DNA of 64,000 nucleotides from Eggerthella timonensis (lineage in GTDB: Bacteria > Actinomycetota > Coriobacteriia > Coriobacteriales > Eggerthellaceae). Positions 16,977 to 25,791 of this stretch are shown in pieces. Location of the stretch: NCBI RefSeq assembly GCF_900184265.1, contig NZ_FXXA01000002.1:1780959-1844958 (forward strand), in the 5' to 3' direction. The notes beneath the pieces were generated by a model that saw only the letters and a program-made list of their open reading frames with translations, searched no databases and was not told where the DNA came from. The position numbers were made by a program, and so were the translations under genes. Numbering within the stretch: the first letter of the stretch is position 1; every line of letters begins with the position of its first letter.

Positions 16977-18566
16977 ATGAAGACGAAAGGAAAGCTGGCG
17001 ACATCGGCGCTGTGCCTGGTGGCCGCCGTCGGGCTCATGGCGGCATGCGCGCCGCAGGGCTCCGAGTCCACGCAGGGGGCCGACAAGCCCGCCCCCATCA
17101 CGGCCGACGATCTGGGCCGCATCGGCAACGACATCGGCTATGCCGACGACGGGGGCACGTACCTCGAGAACTACGCCGAATACGCCGAGAAGCTGAAGTA
17201 CGCCGACAAGGTGGCCAAGAACGCCGAGGACAACCAGCCGGCGCAGTACGCCGACCAGTTCGGGTTCACCACGCAACCCGTGCCGGCCGACCCGAAGGGC
17301 TGGAACGTCACGTACCTCGACGCCGACAACCGCGGCTGCCTGTCGTGCCACGAGAGCATCGAGGACGTGGTGATGAGCCTGCCCACGAAGCACAACGTGT
17401 ACGCCATGGGCTATACCACGCAGCTGACGGTGGCGAACTGCCTGGGCTGCCACCGCAACGCCGGGTTCGGCAACATCCAGCTCGTGGAGACGCTGCACGG
17501 CATCCACAACGGCAACGCCAAGTTCTCGGGCATGAACGGCAGCTGCGACTCGTGCCACTACATCGACGAAAACAGCGAGTTCAACCTGTGGGACTACGCC
17601 AAGTACGACCTGTACAAGGGCATCACGGACGTGAAGGCCGACGATGCGAAGCTCGGCTTGAGCTACGACCAGGACACCGTGTCCGACAACGACCAGCTGT
17701 TCTTCGAGTCGCTGAACAACGAGCCGTCCGAGTGGCGCACCGACACCGACCCGGCGGTGGCCGACGCATGGATGCTGACCATCGGCGGCGACGTGGAGAA
17801 CCCCCTCGAGATGACGGTCACCGAGCTCAAGGAGAAGTTCGGCACCAAGAGCTTCGTGCAGAAGCAGGGGTGCATCGAGAACGCCACGGCCAACGCGTGG
17901 ATCTACCAGGCCGAGCTGACCGGCGTGTCCATGAAGGACGTCATCGACTACGTGAAGCCGGCCGGCGGCACCACCAACATCGAGGTGACGTCCGAGGACG
18001 GCTACAACATGGTGGCACCCTCGTTCGAGTCGATCAACGTGGAGGACTGCCTGCTGGTCACCGAGATCAACGGCCAGCCGCTGCCCGCGAGCCAGGGCTA
18101 CCCGGTGACGCTCGCCGTGCCGCGCAACTCCGCCGCCTCCTACATCAAGGCCATCATGACCATCGACTTCGTCAACGATCCCGAGTTCGAGGACGAGGAG
18201 GGCGTGGACACGCCGCTCGACCCGCACACCGGCCTGATGCAGGGCAAGCCGAACAGCGCCATCCTCAACTACCCCGACGGCGTGGTGCTCGACGGCCAGG
18301 CCGGCAAGGAGCTGACCATCGAAGGCTTCGCCGACGCCTACGACGAGCCCATCGCGAAGGTGGAGTATTCGCTCGACCACGGCAAGACCTGGACGACGCT
18401 CGAGACGCCCGTCAACGACCCGACGCGCTGGACGTACTGGCGCATGACGTACACGCCGGCCGAGGCGGGGTCGTACCTTCTGAAGGTGCGCACCACCTCG
18501 ACGCAGCCCGACGGCTCCGAGCGCGTGTCATCGCGCGACACCAACTTCCTGTTCAACGTCAAGTAG
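16977..18566 (+). CDS. Exported triheme cytochrome c fused to a sulfite-oxidase-type molybdopterin domain
   Basis: 529 residues. A lipoprotein signal ends at Cys24 (LMAAC). Three c-heme motifs follow: CLSCH (121-125), CLGCH (155-159) and CDSCH (190-194). Residues about 255-410 form a sulfite-oxidase-like molybdopterin domain with a candidate Mo-ligand Cys299 in KQGCIENA; about 440-529 is an Ig-like Mo-cofactor dimerisation domain (VEYSLDHGKTW). The protein should sit on the outer face of the membrane and pass electrons between hemes and Mo centre. The ATG at 16977 has AAGGAGGG upstream. Substrate unknown; it leads an operon with a heme-less paralogue. Confidence 0.88.
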   Translation: MKTKGKLATSALCLVAAVGLMAACAPQGSESTQGADKPAPITADDLGRIGNDIGYADDGGTYLENYAEYAEKLKYADKVAKNAEDNQPAQYADQFGFTTQPVPADPKGWNVTYLDADNRGCLSCHESIEDVVMSLPTKHNVYAMGYTTQLTVANCLGCHRNAGFGNIQLVETLHGIHNGNAKFSGMNGSCDSCHYIDENSEFNLWDYAKYDLYKGITDVKADDAKLGLSYDQDTVSDNDQLFFESLNNEPSEWRTDTDPAVADAWMLTIGGDVENPLEMTVTELKEKFGTKSFVQKQGCIENATANAWIYQAELTGVSMKDVIDYVKPAGGTTNIEVTSEDGYNMVAPSFESINVEDCLLVTEINGQPLPASQGYPVTLAVPRNSAASYIKAIMTIDFVNDPEFEDEEGVDTPLDPHTGLMQGKPNSAILNYPDGVVLDGQAGKELTIEGFADAYDEPIAKVEYSLDHGKTWTTLETPVNDPTRWTYWRMTYTPAEAGSYLLKVRTTSTQPDGSERVSSRDTNFLFNVK

Positions 18567-18579
18567 ATCGGAGATGAGC

Positions 18580-19380
18580 ATGCAAGATTACAAGAAAGGC
18601 CTGATGGCCGGCACGATGATCGCCTCCTTGACGTTGAGCGGGGCGGGCACGGCCTTCGCGGCCGACGGCGCGCCGGCATCCGACCAGGGCGCTTCCCCTG
18701 CGTCGACCGTCGAGGCGCCCGTCGGCACCGCCGTCGCCTCGCCGCTGGTCAGCGCATCGGCCGCGGCGGGAACGTTCTCGTACGACCAGACCGAGCTCAC
18801 GCTGAACAGCGCCATCAAGGACGTGTTCCAGCGGGCGACGTCGGCGCTATGCGGCGCCACCGACGATCTCGTCGTCACGAACCCGCTCGAATGGAAGCTC
18901 GCGGTGACCGGCGAGGTGGACAACGCGTTCACCGCCCCGGTGGACGTGCTGGCGTCCGAGAGCAGCGTCAAGCAGGTGATGACGTGCACCTGCGGCGGGA
19001 ACCCGGCCGACGGCAAGGCCATCATCACCGCCGACGTGAAGGGCATCCCCGTCTCGCACCTGCTCGACCGCGCCGAAGCGCGCGACGGCGTGAACACGGT
19101 GACGTTCGTGTCGAGCGACGGCACCGAGCTGGCCATGCCCATCAGCTACGTGGTGGGCCGTCACGGCGTGCTGTCCTACGAGATCAACGACGAGGACCTG
19201 TCGGCCTCGGTGGGCGGCAACAACCAGCTGTGGATGACGCGCACGCCGGCCAACTACTTCGTGCGCGACGTGGTGGAGGTGCGCGTGACGCGCGAGGAGG
19301 AGCCGCCCGCGAACCCGGGCGAGGACATGACGTACCCCAACAGCCCCAACGTGGGCGTGTTGGCGGCATCCGTCTCGTAA
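18580..19380 (+). CDS. Exported sulfite-oxidase-fold protein lacking hemes and dimer domain
   Basis: 266 residues (an ATG at 18574 is also possible, but GGAG is spaced correctly for 18580). A Sec signal ends near AFAAD, and no lipobox is present. The rest aligns by eye with the molybdopterin domain of the upstream protein; the Cys region reads VMTCTCGG. It ends in YPNSPNVGVL, equivalent to the point where the upstream protein enters its dimer domain, which here is encoded by the next gene. It may be a partner subunit or half of a split enzyme. Confidence 0.78.
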   Translation: MQDYKKGLMAGTMIASLTLSGAGTAFAADGAPASDQGASPASTVEAPVGTAVASPLVSASAAAGTFSYDQTELTLNSAIKDVFQRATSALCGATDDLVVTNPLEWKLAVTGEVDNAFTAPVDVLASESSVKQVMTCTCGGNPADGKAIITADVKGIPVSHLLDRAEARDGVNTVTFVSSDGTELAMPISYVVGRHGVLSYEINDEDLSASVGGNNQLWMTRTPANYFVRDVVEVRVTREEEPPANPGEDMTYPNSPNVGVLAASVS

Positions 19381-19396
19381 GGCGAAGGGGGATTCT

Positions 19397-19675
19397 ATGA
19401 TCGCGCCGCAGGAGCTGGCCGTAGGCCAGACCGTCACGTTCGAAGGATACGCCGACGACTACGGCACGCGCATCGTCGCGCTACAGTTCTCGCTCGACGG
19501 GGGCCGCACGTGGTGCACGCACGACGTGTCCGACGCGTCGGCCGACCTCTGGGTGCATTGGACGTACGCGTTCACGCCGGAGCGCGCCGGCAGCTACCGG
19601 CTGCGCGTGCGGTCGATGAACGAGGAGGGCCGCACTAGCCCCGCTTCGGCGGTGGCCGACTTCCTCGTCGCGTAA
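19397..19675 (+). CDS. Stand-alone Mo-cofactor dimerisation (Ig-like) domain
   Basis: 92 residues that match the last 90 residues of the protein encoded at 16977 (VTFEGYADDYGTRI, LQFSLDGGRTW, AGSYRLRVRS). There is no signal peptide, although its partner is exported. GAAGGGGGA precedes the ATG at 19397, 16 bases after the upstream stop. Either the two genes come from a stop in an ancestral fused gene with a new start, or the product is a very recent degenerate piece. Without a signal it may not reach the outside unless made as a read-through product. Confidence 0.65.
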   Translation: MIAPQELAVGQTVTFEGYADDYGTRIVALQFSLDGGRTWCTHDVSDASADLWVHWTYAFTPERAGSYRLRVRSMNEEGRTSPASAVADFLVA

Positions 19676-19711
19676 GCGCGCGCGTGCGGGTGCGCGTTCG
19701 AAAGGCGCAGG

Positions 19712-19741
19712 CGGGCCCCGAAGGATGCTTCGGGGCCCGTT
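19712..19741 (+). terminator. Terminator of the cytochrome/molybdopterin operon
   Basis: CGGGCCCCGAAG (19712-19723) pairs perfectly with 19728-19739 around GATG, followed by TT. Confidence 0.85.
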
Positions 19742-19881
19742 GCCGTTTCGGGGTGCCTCCTGCGGGCGGCTCGGCGCGCGCCGCCGTTCGGGGCGGCGCG
19801 ACGGTCGCGAGCATTTTGCGGATCGCGCCGGGTGCGTCGCTTTCGCTCGGCTGGGCGATACTGCGCGCTGAACGGGTCGGG

Positions 19882-20021
19882 TGGACAAAAAGCCGACTTT
19901 TCTTTATCTTGAATAAAGAATAATCGCGCGAGCGAAGTCCTCACCTGCGGTTATGAAAACCCGAAATTCCCGCGTCTCGGATTCCCGCTCGAAATCTAGA
20001 GAAAACTGCCCTTTTTGTCCA
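19882..20021. repeat. Long inverted-repeat element C (140 nt)
   Basis: Left arm 19882-19903 and right arm 20000-20021 pair at about 18 of 22 positions; the ends are TGGACAAAAAG and CTTTTTGTCCA. An internal hairpin, TTCTTTAT with ATAAAGAA (about 19900-19921), sits just inside the left arm. The 521-base gap 19676-20196 contains this element and the terminator at 19712; no further gene is visible there. Confidence 0.65.
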
Positions 20022-20196
20022 TGATGCGTCAGGTCAGGTATCGAAGAGGCGAACCTGCGGACGTGCCTTCGGGCCGAAGCCGTCTACGGCACGTTACGGT
20101 TGTGTGCAGACTCGCCGGATTGGGCGCGCTGCGGCATGGGCGCGCTGCGGTTCACGGTATCATGCGATCATGGAACAGGCGCGATCGAGGAGGAGC

Positions 20197-21651
20197 ATGG
20201 CCAGACGCACGAAGATCGTTTGCACGCTGGGACCCGCCGTCGACGACGAGGCCTCCCTGCGCGAGCTGCTGTCCGCCGGCATGGACGTGGCGCGCTTCAA
20301 CTTCTCGCATGGGTCGCACGACGAGCATCGCGCGCGCATGGACATGCTGAAGCGCGTGCGCCGCGACCTCGGCTCGCCGTGCGCCATCCTGCTGGATACC
20401 CGCGGCCCCGAGATCCGCACGGGCTCGCTTGAGGGAGGAGGTCCCGTCGAGCTGCATGCGGGCGACGCGCTCGTGCTCACCGAGGGCGCGGTGGAAGGAA
20501 CCGCGCAGCTGGTCGCTCAAACCTGCGCGGGGCTGGCGAAGGTCGTCGAGCCCGGCGCGGCCATCTTGCTCGACGACGGGCTCATCGAGCTCGCGGTGGA
20601 CGCCGTCGAGGGTTCCGACATCCGCTGCACCGTGCGTAACAGCGGTCTTCTGGGCGAGCGCAAGTCTATCAACCTGCCCGACACGAGCGTGCCGCTGCCG
20701 GTGATGACCGACCAGGATCGCGCAGACCTCGTCTTCGGCATCGAGCAGGACGTCGACTTCGTGGCGGCATCGTTCGTGCGCAACGCAGAGGGCGTGCGCG
20801 AGCTGCGGCGCTTCCTCGACGAGCACGGCGGCGCGGACGTGGGCCTCATCGCGAAGATCGAGTGCGCCGAGGCGGTGGAGAACTACGAGGCCATCATCGA
20901 GGCGGCCGACGGCGTGATGGTTGCGCGCGGCGATTTGGGCGTGGAAGTGCCGGCGCACAAGGTGCCGCACATCCAGAAGGAGATCATCCGCGCGTCGAAC
21001 CGCGCGTCGAAGCCGGTGATCACGGCCACGCAGATGCTCGATTCGATGATACGCAACCCGCGTCCCACGCGTGCGGAGGTGGGGGACGTGGCCAACGCCA
21101 TCTACGACGGCACCGACGCGGTCATGCTGTCGGGCGAGACGGCCAGCGGCCGCTGGCCGGTGGAGGCCGTGCGCATGATGGCGCGCATCGCCGAATCGAG
21201 CGAGCCTTACCTGTTCGACGAACGCGCGCCCGACCGCACGCGCGACCGTGCGCGGGTGGCGCTGGCCGTGGGGCTGGCCGCCGTGCAGACGGCCGAGAAC
21301 GTGGGGGCCTCCTGCATCGTGGCGCCCACGATGTCGGGACGCACGGCGCGCCTCGTGTCGAACCTGCGGCCGCGCGTGCCCATTTACGTGGTCACGCCGT
21401 TTCCGCGCGTCATGCGCCAGCAGCAGCTCAACTGGGGCGTGACGCCCATGCTCGGCGACGTGCAGGGCGACATGCGCCACGTCATCGAGCAGGCTCACGA
21501 CGCCGTGCTGGCCAGCGGGCTGGCGCAGCCGGGCCAGCTGGCGGTGTTCACGGCGGGCGACCCGTCCACGAGCCCAACCATCGGCGAGCCGGGTTCCGGC
21601 GCGGTGGCCGCCACGAACGTGATGTACGTCGTGCAGATACGCACGCGATAG
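20197..21651 (+). CDS. pyk: Pyruvate kinase
   Basis: 484 residues. It converts PEP and ADP to pyruvate and ATP. N-terminal RRTKIVCTLGPA and ARFNFSHGS, the K+/ADP-binding LDTRGPEIR, catalytic IAKIE and VMVARGDLGVE, and the MLDSMIRNPRPTRAE and DAVMLSGETA motifs are intact. The C-terminal allosteric domain is present. The ATG at 20197 has GAGGAGGAG upstream. Confidence 0.97.
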   Translation: MARRTKIVCTLGPAVDDEASLRELLSAGMDVARFNFSHGSHDEHRARMDMLKRVRRDLGSPCAILLDTRGPEIRTGSLEGGGPVELHAGDALVLTEGAVEGTAQLVAQTCAGLAKVVEPGAAILLDDGLIELAVDAVEGSDIRCTVRNSGLLGERKSINLPDTSVPLPVMTDQDRADLVFGIEQDVDFVAASFVRNAEGVRELRRFLDEHGGADVGLIAKIECAEAVENYEAIIEAADGVMVARGDLGVEVPAHKVPHIQKEIIRASNRASKPVITATQMLDSMIRNPRPTRAEVGDVANAIYDGTDAVMLSGETASGRWPVEAVRMMARIAESSEPYLFDERAPDRTRDRARVALAVGLAAVQTAENVGASCIVAPTMSGRTARLVSNLRPRVPIYVVTPFPRVMRQQQLNWGVTPMLGDVQGDMRHVIEQAHDAVLASGLAQPGQLAVFTAGDPSTSPTIGEPGSGAVAATNVMYVVQIRTR

Positions 21652-21682
21652 CGATAACCGAACTACGGACAAGGAGTTGATC

Positions 21683-22588
21683 ATGGGTTTCTTCGATAAC
21701 GCTCAGGAAGTGCTCGATCGCGGCGTGTCGGCGGCGAAGGGCGCCGTCTCGGGCGTGGCCGTGGAGCAGCAGGCGTTCGTGAAAGGGTTCGTGCGCCTGT
21801 GCAGCGACGGCGCGGGCCAGGGCTGGCACGAGAGCAACGGCGGAAACGCGTCGTATCGGCTTACGCCGGAGGACGTGGCGTCAAGCCGCTCGTTCTTCTA
21901 CGACAACCCCAGCTCGTGGGTGCCGCTGGGCTTGCAGGCCGCCAACCTGGGCGGCGAGTTCTTCCTGGTGACGGCTGCGGGCGCGCACATGCGCAACGTG
22001 GCGCTCGATCCGGACACGGGCGCGGGCATCGCGGAGATCAACGCGGCGGGCGATGCATGGCGCATCGTGTGGGGCTTCAAGAACGGCGGCGTCCCCACGA
22101 GCGAGTTCCCCAGCCATGTTGCCATCCAGTCGGTGCGCAAGGAGGTCACCGGCGGCACAGGCCGCGTGCTGTACCATGCGCATCCCGCGCACGTGGTGGC
22201 GCTGACGAACGTGCTGCCGCTCGACGCGCGCACGTTCACGCGCGCTTTGTGGAAGATGCTGATGGAGTGCATGATCGCGTTCCCGAAGGGCATCGGCGTG
22301 GTGCCGTGGATGGTGCCGGGCGGCCCCGAGATCGCCGATGCCACGGCCGATGCGATGCGCACCTACGACGCGTGCGTGTGGGCGCATCACGGCCTGTTCT
22401 GCGCCGGCTCCGACTTCGACGCCGCCTTCGGGCTGGCGCACACCATCGACAAAGCGGCGACCATCTACGCTCAGGCTCGCGCGATGAACGGCGGTAGCGA
22501 CCGATTCGCCAGCGCCATCCCCGACGAGGGCCTGCGCGGTATCGCCGCCGCCTACAACCTCCCGGTAAACGAGGCGTTCCTCGGCTAG
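21683..22588 (+). CDS. Rhamnulose-1-phosphate aldolase-like class II aldolase
   Basis: 301 residues. It resembles RhaD: GGNASYRL, then the zinc site HAHPAH and the second His pair AHHGLF followed by DAAFGLAHTIDKAA. RhaD splits rhamnulose 1-phosphate into DHAP and lactaldehyde. No rhamnose isomerase or kinase gene is near, so the real substrate is uncertain. The first 30 residues (FFDNAQEVLDRGVSAAKGAV) look like an added amphipathic helix. The ATG at 21683 has AAGGAG upstream. It follows pyk by 31 bases, which links it to DHAP-pyruvate metabolism. Confidence 0.82.
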   Translation: MGFFDNAQEVLDRGVSAAKGAVSGVAVEQQAFVKGFVRLCSDGAGQGWHESNGGNASYRLTPEDVASSRSFFYDNPSSWVPLGLQAANLGGEFFLVTAAGAHMRNVALDPDTGAGIAEINAAGDAWRIVWGFKNGGVPTSEFPSHVAIQSVRKEVTGGTGRVLYHAHPAHVVALTNVLPLDARTFTRALWKMLMECMIAFPKGIGVVPWMVPGGPEIADATADAMRTYDACVWAHHGLFCAGSDFDAAFGLAHTIDKAATIYAQARAMNGGSDRFASAIPDEGLRGIAAAYNLPVNEAFLG

Positions 22589-22636
22589 GGGAGGGGATTT
22601 CCTGAGAAAACGCGTGCGTTCGAAGGATGGCTGTGC

Positions 22637-22642
22637 TATAGT
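22637..22642 (+). promoter_or_regulatory. Extended -10 box of the rpmE promoter
   Basis: TGCTATAGT gives an extended -10 element (TGn plus TATAGT); no convincing -35 box is present at 17 bases. Transcription would start near 22649, about 50 bases before rpmE. Confidence 0.55.
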
Positions 22643-22697
22643 GCAAAGGCTTGTCTTCGCCTTGGTCGGAAACCAAGGCCTGTAAAGGAGAACCATA

Positions 22698-23159
22698 ATG
22701 AAACAGGGTATTCATCCGGAGTACGTGGAGTGCACGGTCAAGTGCAGCTGCGGCAACACGTTCACGACGCGTTCCACGAAGCCTGAGCTGAAGATCGACA
22801 TCTGCAACGTGTGCCATCCGTTCTACACCGGCCAGCAGCGCTTCGTCGACACCGGCGGACGCGTCCAGCGCTTCGCCGACAAGTTCGGCGCCGCGAAGGA
22901 GACCGTGGCCGAGCGCGAGGCCGCCAAGAAGGCAGCGCGTGCCGCCGCCATCGCCGAGGCCGAGGCCAAGAAGAAGGCCGAGCGCGACGCGAAGGCTGCC
23001 GAGAAGGCCAAGCGCGCCGAGGAGTTCGCCAAGAAGTCCGAGGCCGAGGCCAAGAAGGCCGCTGAGGTCGAGGCTGCCGCCGAGACCGCTCCCGAGGCCA
23101 CGGCCGAGGAAGCCGCTGCCGTCGACGCCCTCGTCGAGGAGGCTCCGGCCGCCGAATAG
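22698..23159 (+). CDS. rpmE: 50S ribosomal protein L31 with long charged C-terminal tail
   Basis: 153 residues; the first 70 are a zinc-binding L31 ([23 protein letters not shown] with four Cys, [17 protein letters not shown]). The remaining 80 residues are a continuous Ala/Lys/Glu helix ending in an acidic Ala-rich stretch; normal L31 stops near 70-80. The ATG at 22698 has AAAGGAG upstream. L31 bridges the two subunits; the tail may reach into solvent or bind another factor. Confidence 0.93.
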   Translation: MKQGIHPEYVECTVKCSCGNTFTTRSTKPELKIDICNVCHPFYTGQQRFVDTGGRVQRFADKFGAAKETVAEREAAKKAARAAAIAEAEAKKKAERDAKAAEKAKRAEEFAKKSEAEAKKAAEVEAAAETAPEATAEEAAAVDALVEEAPAAE

Positions 23160-23189
23160 CGCATCCGCGCCGCTTCTGCAGCAAGCAAG

Positions 23190-23219
23190 ACGAACGCCCG
23201 GTCGATGCCGGGCGTTCGT
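23190..23219 (+). terminator. Terminator of rpmE
   Basis: ACGAACGCCCGG (23190-23201) pairs perfectly with 23208-23219 around TCGATG; little T run follows. Confidence 0.7.
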
Positions 23220-23295
23220 GCGTTCGGGGCCTTATGGCGTCCGGTCGGCGCGGTACGGCGCGCCCGCGCCCCATGCGATTCCCCGCGTTGGCAAG

Positions 23296-24510
23296 CTACC
23301 CTTCCTCGATGAACTCCTCGCCGCGCAGCAGCTCCACCTCGAGGAGGTCGCCTTCCTCCCACCCCGCTTCGCCGAGGGGCGAGACGCGCTGGGCGTTCGA
23401 CGTCATGCAGACGGCCAGCTCCCCGGCCTTGAAGTCGAGGAAGTGCGCCACGTAGCCCTCGCCGCCGCGCGTCACGCGTACGCGGGCGATGTTCGCCATC
23501 TTGGGGATGCTCGTCTTCGCGGCGTCCGTCCGCGCCTGCACGACGGGGCGGCGGTGCGGCGGAATTCCCAGGATGCGCGCCGTGATCGCCTGCAGGCACC
23601 ATTCGGAGCCGAAGTAGGCGGCCATGGTGGGGCCGGGGAGGTCGACGACCGGCTTGCCGTCCACCACGGCCATCATGAGCGGTCGCCCCGGCACGGCGGC
23701 GATGTAGTGGTGCACCACCTGTCCGCGCCGCTCGATCAGCTTCGCGTTGAAGTCCTCCTCGCCGAGGGCCGAGCCTCCGTTGACCACCACGACGTCGGCG
23801 GTGGCCAGCGCCGCCTCGAAGGCGCGCTCGAGTTCGGCGGGGTCGTCGTGCACGAGGGGGAATACCACGGGTTCGGCACCGTACTCGATGAGGAGGTGCT
23901 TGCACATGAGGCTGTTCGTGTCCACGTTCTGCCCGCGCCGCGGCTTGATGCCGGCGGGCACGAGCTCGCTGCCCGTGGGGATGAACGCCACGCGCGGCCT
24001 GACGCGCACGGGCACCATCGTGGCGCCGCCCATGGCGAGTGCGGCCAGGTCGGTGGGGCGGATGACGCTGCCGGCGCTCATGAGCGGCTCGCCCGCGCGC
24101 AACGTTGAGCCGGAGGGCCGCACGCCCGAGCCGGGCTCGACCGTCACGTCGTCGTCGAGCTTCACCGAACCGTCCTCCTGAACGGCCGCCTTCTCGATCA
24201 TCACCACGGCATCGAACGCATCGAGGAAGTCGTCGCCGGTGTCGGCGCGCACGTAGTCCGCGCCGGGCTTCCAGCAGCTCGCGTCGGGCAGGCCGTTCGC
24301 GAACGCCGCAGACTTCACCGCGATGCCGTCGAACGCCGAAGCGCGCACCACCGGCAGTGTGTTCGCGGACGCGAGGTCCTCGGCGAGCACGCGCCCGACT
24401 GCGCCGTCGAGCGCGACGTGCTCGACGCGCCGCACCGGCTCCCATGCGGCGAAGAAGTCGGTCAGCGCCTCTTCCCGCGAGGGGAAGCCGTCCATGATCT
24501 TCTCTCCCAT
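23296..24510 (-). CDS. moeA: Molybdopterin molybdenumtransferase MoeA-like protein
   Basis: 404 residues. MoeA inserts molybdate into adenylylated molybdopterin. It shows VRASAFDGIAV, EPGSGVRPSG, the domain III GSELVPAG and GRPLMMAVVDGKPVVDLPGP. The usual GGxSxG motif reads NGGSALGEEDF. The start at 24510 is chosen because AAGGAG is correctly spaced for it and not for the ATG six bases earlier. It may serve the molybdopterin protein(s) encoded at 16977-19675; other moco genes are not in the window. Confidence 0.88.
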   Translation of the reverse strand: MGEKIMDGFPSREEALTDFFAAWEPVRRVEHVALDGAVGRVLAEDLASANTLPVVRASAFDGIAVKSAAFANGLPDASCWKPGADYVRADTGDDFLDAFDAVVMIEKAAVQEDGSVKLDDDVTVEPGSGVRPSGSTLRAGEPLMSAGSVIRPTDLAALAMGGATMVPVRVRPRVAFIPTGSELVPAGIKPRRGQNVDTNSLMCKHLLIEYGAEPVVFPLVHDDPAELERAFEAALATADVVVVNGGSALGEEDFNAKLIERRGQVVHHYIAAVPGRPLMMAVVDGKPVVDLPGPTMAAYFGSEWCLQAITARILGIPPHRRPVVQARTDAAKTSIPKMANIARVRVTRGGEGYVAHFLDFKAGELAVCMTSNAQRVSPLGEAGWEEGDLLEVELLRGEEFIEEG

Positions 24511-24543
24511 ACGCATCTCCTTGTTCGGTTTTCCACGATGATA

Positions 24544-24577
24544 GCGGGAAAGCCCGGCGCGCGCCGGGCTTTCCCGC
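24544..24577. terminator. Bidirectional perfect palindrome between moeA and the importer operon
   Basis: A 34-nt perfect palindrome with left half GCGGGAAAGCCCGGCGC. The importer operon (minus strand) ends 31 bases away at 24608 and moeA begins 34 bases on the other side, so it likely ends the operon transcript before moeA. Confidence 0.75.
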
Positions 24578-24607
24578 AGGGGTGCGAACGGGTCGCGGGA
24601 CGAGACG

Positions 24608-25756
24608 CTAGGCCCTGGGCTGTGCGTTCGCGGCGATCTCGTCGAACTCGGATTCACTCAGGTCGTACCCGTAGAACGTCTTGAAGTAGCCGGCCACCGT
24701 CCCATACAGGTCGTTGTCGTACTGCTCGGGGTACAGCAGGCGCGGCAGCCACTGCATGCCCAGCACCTGGTTCACCGTCGGAGGGCTGTTCAGCCAGTTC
24801 CACGGCGTGTCGGGCACCTCGTAGTACGAGCCGGACTTGACGGCGTCGATGTCGGCGAAGGCGGCATCGGAGCCCACCGTGTCGTAGATGCTGTTCTCCG
24901 CGAACAGGATGACCTGCGGGTTCCACAGCGCCAGCTGCTCCATGCTGATCTCCACGCCGGCGCCGCTGCCGGACACCTCGCCCAGCTCGGCCACGTTGTT
25001 GGCCACGAGGTCGACCACTTGGCCCTGGTAGGAGTCCTTCGCGATGGTGTTCGTGCCCTTGTCGCCCAGCAGGTAGGCCACGTTCGCGCGCTCGGACTCG
25101 GGGATCTTGCCCATCACCGACACCGTCTCGTCGTAGGCGGCCTTGCAGTAGTCGGACAGCTCCTTGCCGCGATCTTCCATGCCCAAAAGCTCGCCCAGCA
25201 TCTCGTAGGCCGCGCCGTAGTCTTCCATCTTCGTCTCGATGACCACCACGGGGATGCCCAGCTGCTCCTGCAGCGTGTCGAGGTCCTCCTTGATGCCGTC
25301 CTTGAGCTCGCCGGTGTCGATGAGGATCTGCGCGCCGGAGGCGGCGACCGCCTCCTTGTTGAGGTCGCCCTTCGCGCCGAAGGCGGCTCCCGTCACGGGC
25401 AGGTTGGCGTAGTCGGAGCCCAGGTACTTCGCCTGATCGGCGGTGAGCTCCTGCGAGACGGTCGCCATCTTCTCCGGCGCCATCGTCAGCAGGATCTGCG
25501 TGGCGGTGTGGCCAGCCGGGGCGATGCGGTCGATCTGCGCGGGCACTTCAACGGTGCGCCCGGCCGAATCGGTGAACGTGCGCATCTCGTTCTGCGTCGC
25601 CCGATCGGTCTGCGCCGCTCCGTCCGTGCTTGCGGGCGCGTCCTGCGACGGGGCCTGCGAGCATCCGTTCAACGCGAACGCCAGCCCCAGGCACAGCATG
25701 CCCGCGACCAGCAGGCGCCGCGCCCGCTGCGTGTTCTTTGCGGTAATCCCTCCCAT
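24608..25756 (-). CDS. Iron/cobalamin-type ABC importer, substrate-binding lipoprotein
   Basis: 382 residues. A lipoprotein signal ends at a Cys in LNGC. Two periplasmic-binding (BtuF/FhuD-type) lobes follow (ADQAKYLGSDYANLP, GAQILIDTG, VIETKMEDYG). It would capture an iron chelate, heme or cobalamin outside and hand it to the permease. The ATG at 25756 has AAAGGA upstream. It is the last gene of a three-gene unit read on the minus strand; the region upstream carries Fur-like sites, so an iron substrate is favoured. Confidence 0.9.
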   Translation of the reverse strand: MGGITAKNTQRARRLLVAGMLCLGLAFALNGCSQAPSQDAPASTDGAAQTDRATQNEMRTFTDSAGRTVEVPAQIDRIAPAGHTATQILLTMAPEKMATVSQELTADQAKYLGSDYANLPVTGAAFGAKGDLNKEAVAASGAQILIDTGELKDGIKEDLDTLQEQLGIPVVVIETKMEDYGAAYEMLGELLGMEDRGKELSDYCKAAYDETVSVMGKIPESERANVAYLLGDKGTNTIAKDSYQGQVVDLVANNVAELGEVSGSGAGVEISMEQLALWNPQVILFAENSIYDTVGSDAAFADIDAVKSGSYYEVPDTPWNWLNSPPTVNQVLGMQWLPRLLYPEQYDNDLYGTVAGYFKTFYGYDLSESEFDEIAANAQPRA

Positions 25757-25791
25757 AGATTCTTCCTTTCTCAACCTCTGTCGCCTTGCTT

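Noticed and set aside
16908..18380. 490-codon open frame on the minus strand
   Set aside because: It is antisense to the cytochrome/molybdopterin gene; the plus strand carries three CxxCH motifs and a lipoprotein signal.
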